A stretch of 64,000 nt of DNA, taken from Chloroflexota bacterium (GTDB lineage: Bacteria > Chloroflexota > Anaerolineae > UBA4142). This document shows positions 25,377 through 32,752 of the stretch, piece by piece. Both the position numbers and the translations under genes were made by a program. The stretch spans positions 24,035-88,034 of the forward strand of contig JACRBM010000066.1 in assembly GCA_016219275.1 (NCBI GenBank), written 5' to 3'. The notes beneath the pieces were generated by a model. It was given only the letters and a program-made list of their open reading frames with translations, made no database searches and was not told the origin of the DNA. The number at the start of each line of letters is the position of its first letter. The stretch's first letter is position 1.

Positions 25377-25538
25377 GGTGGTCACATTACGGGAACTTGG
25401 AAGCGAACTTTGCAAAAGGATACTGTGGTCATCGCTCCAATTTGGTTCACCACGCTCAAGAAATCCGATCAGCGTGTGTATGAAACTCCCGCCCAACAGT
25501 ATGGAGCGTTTCTCGGATTGTCCGCCATGCTCGTTTAG
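25377..25538 (+). pseudogene. 3' fragment of an AlkZ-like gene
   Basis: Reads GHITGTWKRTLQKDTVVIAPIWF, then KKSDQRVYETPAQQYGAFLGLSAMLV and a TAG stop. This nearly matches the end of the intact AlkZ-like protein at 18.1-19.2 kb. The first 300 codons are absent. It marks a partial duplication around the intervening minus-strand block. Confidence 0.75.
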
Positions 25539-25610
25539 ATGTACGCGCGTGCAGAAGTTGTGTGCGGGTTCGATGTCGCACCCGCACACATACTATTCCG
25601 ACTTGCGATT

Positions 25611-25636
25611 GTTCTTTGCACGCGCGTGCAAAGAAC
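25611..25636. promoter_or_regulatory. 26-bp perfect palindrome, possible operator
   Basis: GTTCTTTGCACGC followed at once by its exact reverse complement, about 73 nt upstream of the -35 element of the 25.7-kb promoter. The core CGCGCGTGCA also appears at 25212-25221 and, minus its first base, at 25545-25553. A looser inverted repeat (25560-25569 with 25580-25589) lies just before it. An operator is inference. Confidence 0.45.
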
Positions 25637-25708
25637 CTGGGTATTGCATACCCTCTTGCAGAGCGACGGCGAAAATCCGGAATTTCGCAAAAAAGTTTGC
25701 AAAAACTA

Positions 25709-25738
25709 TTGACGTAGAACGTGTGTTCATAGTATAAT
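25709..25738 (+). promoter_or_regulatory. strong sigma70 promoter of structured RNA B
   Basis: TTGACG (25709-25714), 18-nt spacer, TATAAT (25733-25738). Confidence 0.75.
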
Positions 25739-25744
25739 ATCCCC

Positions 25745-25972
25745 AGGATTTGTTCGCGAACAAAAAGATCGCGGCTAGGCAATGTTGGAAGCATTACCTA
25801 ACCGCTGACCCACCACCGTGACGCAACACGGAGAGGGCTGGGCTTATTCTATCACGCTCGGGTTGATAGAACAAGTTGCCGCTGGACAGAGCGCCAGCAA
25901 GGGCTGATTACTTCGTTTTTCAACGAAGCGAATCGCCTTCTCTCTTCGCACGGGAGAAGGCGATTCTTTTTT
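25745..25972 (+). ncRNA. candidate structured RNA B beside recombinase genes (~230 nt)
   Basis: Stem 1 pairs 25771-25784 with 25792-25805 around the 7-nt loop TTGGAAG: four pairs, a C-A mismatch, four pairs, a C-A mismatch, four pairs. A second hairpin is CCGTG/CACGG (25816-25820 with 25827-25831), then GGGCTGGGC and TTCTATCA/TGATAGAA. The order matches RNA A at 6.5 kb, with changed bases that keep pairing. No protein frame fits. It precedes the genes leading to the second serine recombinase. Not assigned to a known family. Confidence 0.6.
25930..25972 (+). terminator. intrinsic terminator of structured RNA B
   Basis: A perfect 13-bp stem GAATCGCCTTCTC/GAGAAGGCGATTC (25930-25942 with 25954-25966) followed by six T. 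Confidence 0.9.
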
Positions 25973-26133
25973 GCAGGAGGTGTCTCGCACTTGATTATTC
26001 CCTACCCTAAACGGCGATGAACCTGGCTTGTTCATTGCATCTCATTCATTCGGCTTGGGCGATCATTTGCCAGCCACTATTGGGAGGAAACCCCTCCGCG
26101 TTCTTTTGCTCCACTCGTCGATGGAGAATCTAC

Positions 26134-26349
26134 ATGCATCAAGGCGCACGACCAAACAACATCATTCGTCCGCACCAATACACGACTATCGAGTACATGA
26201 CAGGACCGAATCGCAAAGGTCCCAAGCGTTGCTTGCATTGTCGCAAGCCGTTCAAGCAAGGCGAGACCTGGCAACGCCACACCTCGCCCAAAGAGTCAAG
26301 GCGGCGATCCTATGTCGTCGGTATTCACTCCGCTTGTTTAAGTCAATAG
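26134..26349 (+). CDS. small zinc-binding-like protein (71 aa)
   Basis: Basic protein with CLHCRKPFKQGETWQRH (C-x2-C plus later His) and a final HSACLSQ, a plausible single zinc site. GGAGAATCTAC precedes the ATG. It lies between structured RNA B and the second recombinase. No family recognised; a DNA- or RNA-binding accessory protein of the element is possible. Confidence 0.5.
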   Translation: MHQGARPNNIIRPHQYTTIEYMTGPNRKGPKRCLHCRKPFKQGETWQRHTSPKESRRRSYVVGIHSACLSQ

Positions 26350-26414
26350 ACAACCTGCATGATCCGTCCAGGGGCTGGGGATTGCACCTAGCCCCTGACA
26401 CCGAGGAGATTTGA

Positions 26415-26690
26415 ATGGAACAATCACTATCTGATCAACCCACATCCCGGCCGAAAAAACGTCGGATGACTTTTGCAGAATGGCAGAAGGCAAATCCAAA
26501 TCACACAATCTTGCCAGGGAATGAAAAAGAAGTTGCAGAGATTACAGAAGGTATCATGAAATTTGTCGCCCAATGGTATCGCGACAGCGAAGCAGCGGCA
26601 CGTCGTAAAACTCGCCAGTTTAAACAGGCGCAAGAAAAGAAAGCCACGCCCAAGTCATCGGCATCGCGTCGCAAAAGCAAGCATCGTTAA
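26415..26690 (+). CDS. hypothetical basic protein of the recombinase cluster (91 aa)
   Basis: GAGGAG precedes the ATG. The sequence has MTFAEWQKANPNHTIL, a helical EKEVAEITEGIMKFVAQWYRDSEAAARRK segment and a lysine/arginine-rich tail. It ends 48 nt before the serine recombinase gene, so co-transcription is likely. A leader hairpin (AGGGGCT/AGCCCCT, 26372-26396) lies before it. Confidence 0.55.
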   Translation: MEQSLSDQPTSRPKKRRMTFAEWQKANPNHTILPGNEKEVAEITEGIMKFVAQWYRDSEAAARRKTRQFKQAQEKKATPKSSASRRKSKHR

Positions 26691-26738
26691 ATCAACCAAT
26701 CCATCTCACAAAATCGATTCCACTTCGAGGAGGCAATC

Positions 26739-28475
26739 ATGCGGTACGTCGGTTATGTTCGCATCAGTTCAGAAGATCAACGTGGCAACTATTCACTCGA
26801 CGCGCAAAAGCACGCGATCCGTTTATGGGTTGCCCAACAAAAAGGCGATCTCAGCGGCGCGCTCGTCCGTTTCTACGAAGACGAAGCGTTTACCGGCACT
26901 AATGATGATCGTCCGGCTTTTCAAGACATGGTGCGCGATGCACGGCTCAAACAGTTCGATGCCATCGTCGTCCACAAGTTTGATCGCATGGCACGCAGTC
27001 GTCGCGATGCCAGCGTTTACAAATCCCTCTTTCGCGCCGACCTGGGCATCAAAGTCTTTTCCGTCACCGAACTCTCCGAAGACGAAGACAGTCTCGCCGG
27101 CATGTTGACCGAAGGTGTGCTCGAACTCGTCGCCGAATGGTACAGCCGCAACCTCAGTTCCGAAACGAAAAAAGGCAAACGCGAAAAAGCATCCCAGGGC
27201 AAACACAATAACCTTGCGCCCTTCGGCTACGACAAAACCAAAGAGGGCATTCTCATTCGCAATGAGAAAGAGGCGGAAGGATTGCTTTTGGCGTTCACCG
27301 AATACGGCACGGGCAAATACACCGACCGCGAAATTGCAAATCTATTGAATGCGGCAGGCTACCGGTCCAAGACCGGCCTGCCCTTCAATCGCGAGATGGT
27401 GCGCTCGATGCTCCAGAATCAAACCTACCTGGGACTCATCCGCTACCACTCGTACAAGAAACAACCCAACGGTCGCCGCGACAAATCCGTCCCGACGCAA
27501 TGGTTCACGGGACAACACGAGGCGATCATCCCGCAAGATATTTTCGACCGCTGTCAAGAGGTTCGCAAGTTATCTCACGGTCGTCGCACTCCCGTTCGCA
27601 GCATTCTCACGTATCCACTTTCGGGCTTGCTGTATTGTGGTCATTGCAATTCCAAAATGCGCGCGCAAAAGAATCCACTTGGTCAGCGCTATTATCGCTG
27701 CGCGGGCGTCGTCGATTGGAGCAACGGCTGCCCACAATGTATGGTCAACGCCGATCTCATCGAAAACCAGTTGGGTGGATTCTTGAGTTGCATGGAATTG
27801 CCGGACGAGTGGGAACAATCCGCCGTTAACGCCGTCGGCGATTTGTTGGGCAAAGAACGGCTTGACGAACGTATCAAAGAAATCCAAGCGATCATCGAGC
27901 GACTCGATTTTCGCTGGGACATGGGGTACTTGAAACAGGAGGAATACGTCGAAAAGCGCGAGCAACTCAAAACTGAGCTCGCGCAACTGCAACCGATCCC
28001 GCAAGACGAATTGATCGAGGCACATCGATTGCTCAAAAACTTTTCCAAGGAGTGGAACGAAGCGGACGCTGAGGGGAAACAACGTCTCTTCAATTTGATT
28101 TTGGAACGCGTGTGGGTGTGCGACGATCATCTGTGCGCGCTCATGCTGCGCCCCAGCTACTATGTGTCGGTGCATCAAGCGATTAAAGACGGAATGATCA
28201 AGGACATTTCGCAGGATCAATTACCGCCCTTCCTGCAAAAAGAAAACGGCAACTTTCGTGTTATGGAAAGTTGCCGCTGCGGGAGCGACGGGATTCGAAC
28301 CCGCGATCTCGGCCTTGACAGGGCCGCGTGTTGGGCCAGCTACACCACGCCCCCACGAACGGCACGGAATATAGCATACCTCTCCTACCGTGTCAAATCG
28401 CTTCCAACTGTGCCTGCAATTCTGCGTACGGAATCTCCATCAGCTCTGCTTCGAACACCTCCGCAAATCGCGTAG
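26739..28475 (+). CDS. large serine recombinase whose frame runs through a tRNA gene (578 aa)
   Basis: Catalytic domain with YVRISSEDQ (Ser nucleophile about residue 10) and HKFDRMARSRRD. The recombinase domain follows (NREMVRSMLQNQTYLGLIRYHSYKK), then a zinc ribbon (LLYCGHCNSKM...CPQCMVN) and a coiled coil. Start supported by GAGGAGGCAATC. From about codon 514 the frame enters the antisense of the tRNA-Asp gene, giving the tell-tale GSDGIRTRDLGLDRAAC. The genuine C-terminus probably ends near residue 500-515, with the rest produced by the insertion junction. It likely integrated the element at this tRNA. Confidence 0.88.
   Translation: MRYVGYVRISSEDQRGNYSLDAQKHAIRLWVAQQKGDLSGALVRFYEDEAFTGTNDDRPAFQDMVRDARLKQFDAIVVHKFDRMARSRRDASVYKSLFRADLGIKVFSVTELSEDEDSLAGMLTEGVLELVAEWYSRNLSSETKKGKREKASQGKHNNLAPFGYDKTKEGILIRNEKEAEGLLLAFTEYGTGKYTDREIANLLNAAGYRSKTGLPFNREMVRSMLQNQTYLGLIRYHSYKKQPNGRRDKSVPTQWFTGQHEAIIPQDIFDRCQEVRKLSHGRRTPVRSILTYPLSGLLYCGHCNSKMRAQKNPLGQRYYRCAGVVDWSNGCPQCMVNADLIENQLGGFLSCMELPDEWEQSAVNAVGDLLGKERLDERIKEIQAIIERLDFRWDMGYLKQEEYVEKREQLKTELAQLQPIPQDELIEAHRLLKNFSKEWNEADAEGKQRLFNLILERVWVCDDHLCALMLRPSYYVSVHQAIKDGMIKDISQDQLPPFLQKENGNFRVMESCRCGSDGIRTRDLGLDRAACWASYTTPPRTARNIAYLSYRVKSLPTVPAILRTESPSALLRTPPQIA
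28237..28275 (-). terminator. intrinsic terminator of tRNA-Asp
   Basis: A perfect 10-bp stem GGCAACTTTC/GAAAGTTGCC (28248-28257 with 28266-28275), followed on the minus strand by GTTTTCTTTTT. It begins 4 nt past the tRNA end and lies inside the recombinase frame. Confidence 0.85.
28280..28354 (-). tRNA. tRNA-Asp (GTC)
   Basis: A full cloverleaf on the minus strand: acceptor GGGGGCG/CGCTCCC with one G-U pair, D arm, anticodon loop CTGTCAA (anticodon GTC), T arm with GGTTCGAATCC, discriminator G. CCA is not encoded. It is intact although a recombinase frame overlaps it in antisense. Confidence 0.93.
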
Positions 28476-29091
28476 CGATGCGCTCGCGTACCGCGCGCGG
28501 CTCAATCGCGCGGTGCAACTCGCGCGTCATCGTCGTCACTGCTTTGTCGGCAATGCCACACGGTACGATCAAATCAAAGTGCGCGAGGTTCGGGTCCACA
28601 TTCAACGCGAAACCATGATACGTGATCCACTCTTCGATCCGCGCGCCAATCTGCGCGATTTTCGCTTCACGCGAATCCTGTTCAACCCAGACTCCAACCA
28701 GTTTCTCGCTGCGCCGGCTCGCGATACCGAAATCACCGAGCGCGCGGATCATCAACTCTTCGAGCGAGCGAACGTACCAGCCCACATCCATCCGGAAATT
28801 TCGCAGATTCAGAATCGGATACCCGACGAGTTGTCCGGGTCCGTGATACGTTACATCGCCGCCGCGCTCGACGCGAAACACCTCCACGCCCATCGCGCGT
28901 AACGCCTCCGGCGACGCGAGAATATTTTCGTCTTTCGCGTTTCGTCCCAGGGTCAATACCGGCGGATGTTCCAACAACAGCAACGTATCCTGCAACGCAC
29001 CGCGCTTGCGCGCCGCGACGAGGCGATGTTGCAACGCGAGCGCGACCGCGTATGGCATCCTTTCGATGTTGACGAGCCAAACTTGATTCAT
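28393..29091 (-). CDS. lipB: octanoyltransferase LipB (232 aa)
   Basis: Transfers octanoyl from acyl carrier protein to the lipoyl domains of 2-oxoacid dehydrogenases and GcvH. Signature RGGDVTYHGPGQLVGYPI (about residues 77-94) and the catalytic PCGIADKAVTTM segment with Cys and Lys are present. Length fits. The start is ATG 29091 or ATG 29103; the open frame further upstream is antisense to the divergent ABC gene. No lipA is visible in the window. Confidence 0.93.
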   Translation of the reverse strand: MNQVWLVNIERMPYAVALALQHRLVAARKRGALQDTLLLLEHPPVLTLGRNAKDENILASPEALRAMGVEVFRVERGGDVTYHGPGQLVGYPILNLRNFRMDVGWYVRSLEELMIRALGDFGIASRRSEKLVGVWVEQDSREAKIAQIGARIEEWITYHGFALNVDPNLAHFDLIVPCGIADKAVTTMTRELHRAIEPRAVRERIATRFAEVFEAELMEIPYAELQAQLEAI

Positions 29092-29133
29092 ATCCTTTTG
29101 CATCCTAACCGCGTTTGCAGTAAAATCGAAAAC

Positions 29134-30006
29134 ATGATCGAACTCACGCACGTCACCAAACGTTATCGCGATTTCATTGCGGTGAACGATTTGACTTTGA
29201 CCGTGAACACCGGCGAAATCGTCGGCATCATCGGGCATAACGGCGCGGGAAAAAGTACGACGCTCAAAATGATCGCCGGACTCGTCGCGCCGACTGAAGG
29301 TGCGATTCGCGTCCTGGGACGGGATATTCAAAAAGAGAGCGTCGCGGTCAAGCGGCACATTGGCTTTTTGCCGGAAGAAAGTCCACTCTACGAAAACATG
29401 ACCGCGCACCAATACCTCGTGTTCTTCTCTGAACTTTACGGAATGCCGCGCCGCGCGACGCTCGCGCGTATTGATGCGCTCCTCGATTCGCTCAAACTCC
29501 CCGAGCGCGACAAGATGACGGGCGAATTCTCCAAAGGCATGAAACGCAAAGTCGCGATTGCGCGCACGCTGTTGCACGATCCGGATTTGCTCGTCCTCGA
29601 CGAGCCGAACTCGGGACTCGATCCGCTCACGTCGTTCTTCATCATCAACTATTTGAAAACGCTCAAGCGCGCGGGCAAGACGATCTTATTGAGCGCGCAC
29701 AATCTCTTTCACGTCGAGTACATCTGCGATCGCGTCGCCATCATCAAGAACGGACAACTCGTCGTGTTCGACACGATGGACGCAATTCGCGCGAGTCTGG
29801 GGCGGCGCGAGTATCAGGTCGTCTTCAAAGCAGACGAGCCGCTCGATTTTGAACACAAGGACGACAATTACGTTTTTCGCACGACCGACGTCGGCGCGAT
29901 CGCGGACATGCTCGAAACGATCGCGGAGAACGAGTGGGCGCTCGTGGATTTGTCGGTGCAGGAATCCGCGCTCGAAGAAATCTATGTGAAATTGATGACC
30001 GCGTAA
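29134..30006 (+). CDS. ABC transporter ATP-binding protein (290 aa)
   Basis: NatA/CcmA-type ATPase: Walker A GHNGAGKST (about residues 34-42), signature FSKGMKRKVAIAR, Walker B LLVLDEPNSGLD, H-loop SAHNLF. A ~70-residue C-terminal extension resembles the DUF4162-like domain. Exporter ATPases like this need a membrane partner, yet the next gene encodes a lipoprotein and none is adjacent. It diverges from lipB with a 42-nt gap. There is little room for a leader, so the mRNA may be nearly leaderless. Confidence 0.9.
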   Translation: MIELTHVTKRYRDFIAVNDLTLTVNTGEIVGIIGHNGAGKSTTLKMIAGLVAPTEGAIRVLGRDIQKESVAVKRHIGFLPEESPLYENMTAHQYLVFFSELYGMPRRATLARIDALLDSLKLPERDKMTGEFSKGMKRKVAIARTLLHDPDLLVLDEPNSGLDPLTSFFIINYLKTLKRAGKTILLSAHNLFHVEYICDRVAIIKNGQLVVFDTMDAIRASLGRREYQVVFKADEPLDFEHKDDNYVFRTTDVGAIADMLETIAENEWALVDLSVQESALEEIYVKLMTA

Positions 30007-30017
30007 AAGGAGCCCCA

Positions 30018-31112
30018 ATGCTGAAACGTGATTGCCGCGTTATTTTAACGTTACTCGTGCTGCTCGTCAACGCGTGCGCGCCGATGCCAATTCCGACGGT
30101 CGCCCCGGCATCGGCTATTACCACCACGCCCGTGGCTGAAATCGCGCCGTTGGTCATTCCCGTTTCCGGTACGATTGCCAACGCGCGCGCGGAAATTTCC
30201 GGCATGGCGTGGTACGGCGACTATTTGATTCTGTTGCCCCAGTATCCCGATTTCGAAAAGCGACGCAACATCGCGCCCCAAGCCGCGCCGGCGCTTTTCG
30301 CGTTTGCCAGAGCCGACCTCCTCGCGTTCGTGGACGGCGCGAAAAAAGATGCGCTCGTCCCCAAGCGCATCCAGCTTGACGATGGCGATTTAATCAAACG
30401 GATTGACGCGGACGGATTCAACTATCAAGGGTACGAATCCATCGTGTTCGTTGGCAATCGAGTGTTCGTCACCATCGAAACCGAAAATAAATTAAACCGC
30501 AACACGATGCAAGCGTACTTGATGGCAGGCGACATCGCGCCGGATTTGAGCAAGGTGAAATTCGATCCAACGAAACTCACGCCGATCAAATCACCCGCGC
30601 CGATCAACAATCTCAGCCAAGAGGCACTGCTCGCCGTCGGCGACAAACTGCTGACCTTTTACGAAGCAAACGGTGCGGGCGTGAACCAGTCGCCCATCGC
30701 ATCCGTGTTCGATCAAAAAACACTCGCGCCCGTGGGCACGCTGACGTTTCCGAACCTGGACTATCGCCTGACCGATGTGACGCCGCCCGATAGCGCGTTC
30801 AAGTTCTGGGGCATCAGCTATCAATTTCCCGGCGACGATGCTTCACTCAAAGCGCCGCGCGTGGATACGCTGGCGGCAAAATACGGGCAAGGTCCCACAC
30901 ACGCGAAATTTCCTCAAGTCGAGCGTTTGGTCGAATTTCAGTATAACGAGTCCGGCGTCGCATTCACCGATCGCGCGCCGATTCAACTGGTGTTGCTGAA
31001 CGCGGATACCGCGCGTAACTGGGAAGCCATCGCGCGACTGGACTATCGCGGCTTGCTCATCGCAACGGATTCGTTTCCGGAAACGATTCTCGCGTTCGTG
31101 CCGTTCAAATAA
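30018..31112 (+). CDS. lipoprotein, esterase/phytase-like domain (364 aa)
   Basis: The signal peptide ends in the lipobox LLVNAC (about residue 20), followed by a Pro/Thr-rich linker. The body has repeated strand motifs (GYESIVFVGNRVFVTIET, ISQEALLAVGDKLLTFYEANG-like, DYRGLLIATDSFPETILAFV), which suggest a beta-propeller of the esterase-like phytase class. Start supported by AAGGAG. It is 11 nt after the ABC ATPase gene and probably in the same operon. Function not established. Confidence 0.65.
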   Translation: MLKRDCRVILTLLVLLVNACAPMPIPTVAPASAITTTPVAEIAPLVIPVSGTIANARAEISGMAWYGDYLILLPQYPDFEKRRNIAPQAAPALFAFARADLLAFVDGAKKDALVPKRIQLDDGDLIKRIDADGFNYQGYESIVFVGNRVFVTIETENKLNRNTMQAYLMAGDIAPDLSKVKFDPTKLTPIKSPAPINNLSQEALLAVGDKLLTFYEANGAGVNQSPIASVFDQKTLAPVGTLTFPNLDYRLTDVTPPDSAFKFWGISYQFPGDDASLKAPRVDTLAAKYGQGPTHAKFPQVERLVEFQYNESGVAFTDRAPIQLVLLNADTARNWEAIARLDYRGLLIATDSFPETILAFVPFK

Positions 31113-31340
31113 TGCGCGCAATATCTTGCGAAGGTTGATCGGAAACGCGTTCCGCAATGACGCGCCTGCCGCCTGCCAAGCTCGCTGTTTTATCGGCTAA
31201 ACCTTCGCACGGCTGACCGCGGCAAGCTCTAACATGTTTTTGATGGACAAGAGTCGCAACTGATTATACAATGTCAAGTAGGATGTAAGCGATGCTTTTG
31301 TCGAATGCAATTACCCCAACCGTCTGTTGCTTGTGTTGTT

Positions 31341-31366
31341 GCGCGATGTTGGATCGCGCGTTTTTT
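31341..31366 (+). terminator. leader hairpin with T6, first of two
   Basis: GCGCGAT (31341-31347) pairs with ATCGCGC (31353-31359), then six T. It lies inside an outer inverted repeat, ACCCCAA (31313-31319) with TTGGGGT (31370-31376), so alternative pairing is possible. Confidence 0.6.
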
Positions 31367-31407
31367 GCATTGGGGTGATGATTTCAAATCGAATCCGATT
31401 CGATTCA

Positions 31408-31446
31408 ACTCATCGCTGGCAATGCGGCGATGAGTTTTTTATTTTA
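31408..31446 (+). terminator. leader hairpin with T-run directly before the DUF4395 gene
   Basis: ACTCATCGC/GCGATGAGT (31408-31416 with 31427-31435), followed by TTTTTATTTTAT, ending about 18 nt before the start codon. A complete intrinsic terminator in this position suggests attenuation of the DUF4395-thioredoxin operon. Confidence 0.65.
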
Positions 31447-31463
31447 TCTCAGGAGAAATAACC

Positions 31464-31952
31464 ATGAGTGATCTAATCACACGCGTAGACCATTCCGCGT
31501 TGCGCGTCAACCAAGCGACGATCATTGCTTTACTGATCATCGCGTTCATCATCAACGCGCCGTGGCTCGTCGCGAGTGTTGGCTTGGTGATGCTGATCGG
31601 CACGGCATTACGCCAACCCGGTTTCAAATTCATCTACGCGGGGTTTCTCAAGCCGCGCGGCATCGTCAAACCGGATGTCATTGCCGATCACCCGCAACCG
31701 CACGTTTTCGCGCAGGGCATGGGCGGCGCAGTGCTCGCGATCGCGTTCGTTGCGTTCCTGCTGAACAGCGCCATCGTCGGCTGGGCGTTGACGTGGCTGG
31801 TCGTTGCGCTCGCCGCACTCAATCTGTTCGTCGGTTTTTGCGCCGGCTGTTTTGTGTACTATTGGCTCGGTCGCTTGCGCTTGCCGGGCTTTACCGCGCA
31901 ACCCCTTCCCGGCACATTCCCCGGGATGCGTCCATCGCAAAAGGCGGGTTGA
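31464..31952 (+). CDS. DUF4395 membrane protein (162 aa)
   Basis: Four hydrophobic segments (about 20-36, 38-46, 85-108, 112-130) and the family motif FCAGCFVYYWLGRL with paired cysteines (C-x2-C). Members occur beside thioredoxins and are thought to be involved in thiol redox at the membrane. The stop overlaps the start of the next gene (TGATG). AGGAGAAATAACC precedes the ATG. Confidence 0.85.
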   Translation: MSDLITRVDHSALRVNQATIIALLIIAFIINAPWLVASVGLVMLIGTALRQPGFKFIYAGFLKPRGIVKPDVIADHPQPHVFAQGMGGAVLAIAFVAFLLNSAIVGWALTWLVVALAALNLFVGFCAGCFVYYWLGRLRLPGFTAQPLPGTFPGMRPSQKAG

Positions 31953-32434
31953 TGGACATTGCAATTCGTTTTGGCATCACCATTCTCATTATTTTCGCCG
32001 GCGTTGGCTTGTATCTCGCGGTGACAAAATTACGTCTTGCCTCTCTGCGTCACGTGCAGCGCGATCAGGCGAACCTGGGTCTGGACGATTTTCGCGTCGG
32101 CGCGCCGACGATTCTCTACTTTACCACGCCGGATTGCGCGCCGTGTCAAACGCTCCAGAGTCCAGCCATCGAGGAATTGCGCGCGCAGTTTGGCGATGCT
32201 TTGCAAATCATCAAGGTGGACGCGTCTGAACGGATAGACCTTGCCAATCAGTGGGGCGTGCTCAGTGTTCCGACGACGTTCATCATTGACGCGCAAGGAC
32301 AACCGCGTCACGTCAACAATGGCGTCGCCTCCGCCGCGAAACTGGTTCAGCAACTGCACGCGTTTGCCGGGTTGAGTCAACCATCAGGCGCAGCGCGCCA
32401 AGTTGCCGCAAACAAACTCGCGACGCACGCGTGA
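31952..32434 (+). CDS. membrane-anchored thioredoxin-like protein (160 aa)
   Basis: An N-terminal membrane segment (residues 5-25) is followed by a thioredoxin fold with the active site TTPDCAPCQTL (CAPC, about residue 63) and the cis-Pro loop SVPTTFIID. Translationally coupled to DUF4395. The pair probably moves reducing equivalents across or at the membrane (inference). Confidence 0.88.
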   Translation: MDIAIRFGITILIIFAGVGLYLAVTKLRLASLRHVQRDQANLGLDDFRVGAPTILYFTTPDCAPCQTLQSPAIEELRAQFGDALQIIKVDASERIDLANQWGVLSVPTTFIIDAQGQPRHVNNGVASAAKLVQQLHAFAGLSQPSGAARQVAANKLATHA

Positions 32435-32529
32435 ATAGAAAACGTCCCACCTCGCAGAGATAGTTTCTGCGGGGTGGTTTTTTATTTGCCTTTCACGGTT
32501 AAACGGAATCCAACGCCCGCGGCGAATCA

Positions 32530-32558
32530 ATGACAAGATTCGCCGCTTGTTGTATACT
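32530..32558 (+). promoter_or_regulatory. candidate promoter for the MFS-glk operon
   Basis: ATGACA (32530-32535), 17-nt spacer, TATACT (32553-32558). An inserted repeat element now lies between it and the gene start. Confidence 0.5.
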
Positions 32559-32616
32559 GTCGAGTGTGTTGATGGCGGCGGGCGTTAACGTGGGGCAAGT
32601 CTTTATCGAATCGGGA

Positions 32617-32734
32617 GGTGTGCGTCAAGTTTTTGGGTGGTGAAAAAACCTTGCGAAGGTTGAACGGCAATCCTATTTGATTTGTCGTCAAAACCTTCGC
32701 AAGGTTGAGTGTTCCAAAATTTTGACGGACACCC
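32617..32734. mobile_element. MITE-like inverted-repeat element (~118 bp) before the MFS gene
   Basis: The ends GGTGTGCGTCAAGTTTTTGG and (inverted) GGTGTCCGTCAAAATTTTGG match at most positions. CGAATCGGGAGGT occurs directly at both sides (32607-32619 and 32735-32747), giving a target duplication of about 10 bp. Inside are two palindromic copies of CCTTGCGAAGG-type sequence. No coding capacity. Confidence 0.65.
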
Positions 32735-32752
32735 CGAATCGGGAGGTAGAAT

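Noticed and set aside
28283..28475. C-terminal 65 residues of the second recombinase as a real domain
   Set aside because: GSDGIRTRDLGLDRAAC is a translated tRNA gene and recurs in databases as an annotation artefact.
28393..29577. A 394-codon minus-strand frame that extends lipB upstream
   Set aside because: The extra 160 residues are antisense to the ABC ATPase gene and lack a ribosome-binding site; LipB homology begins at 29091.
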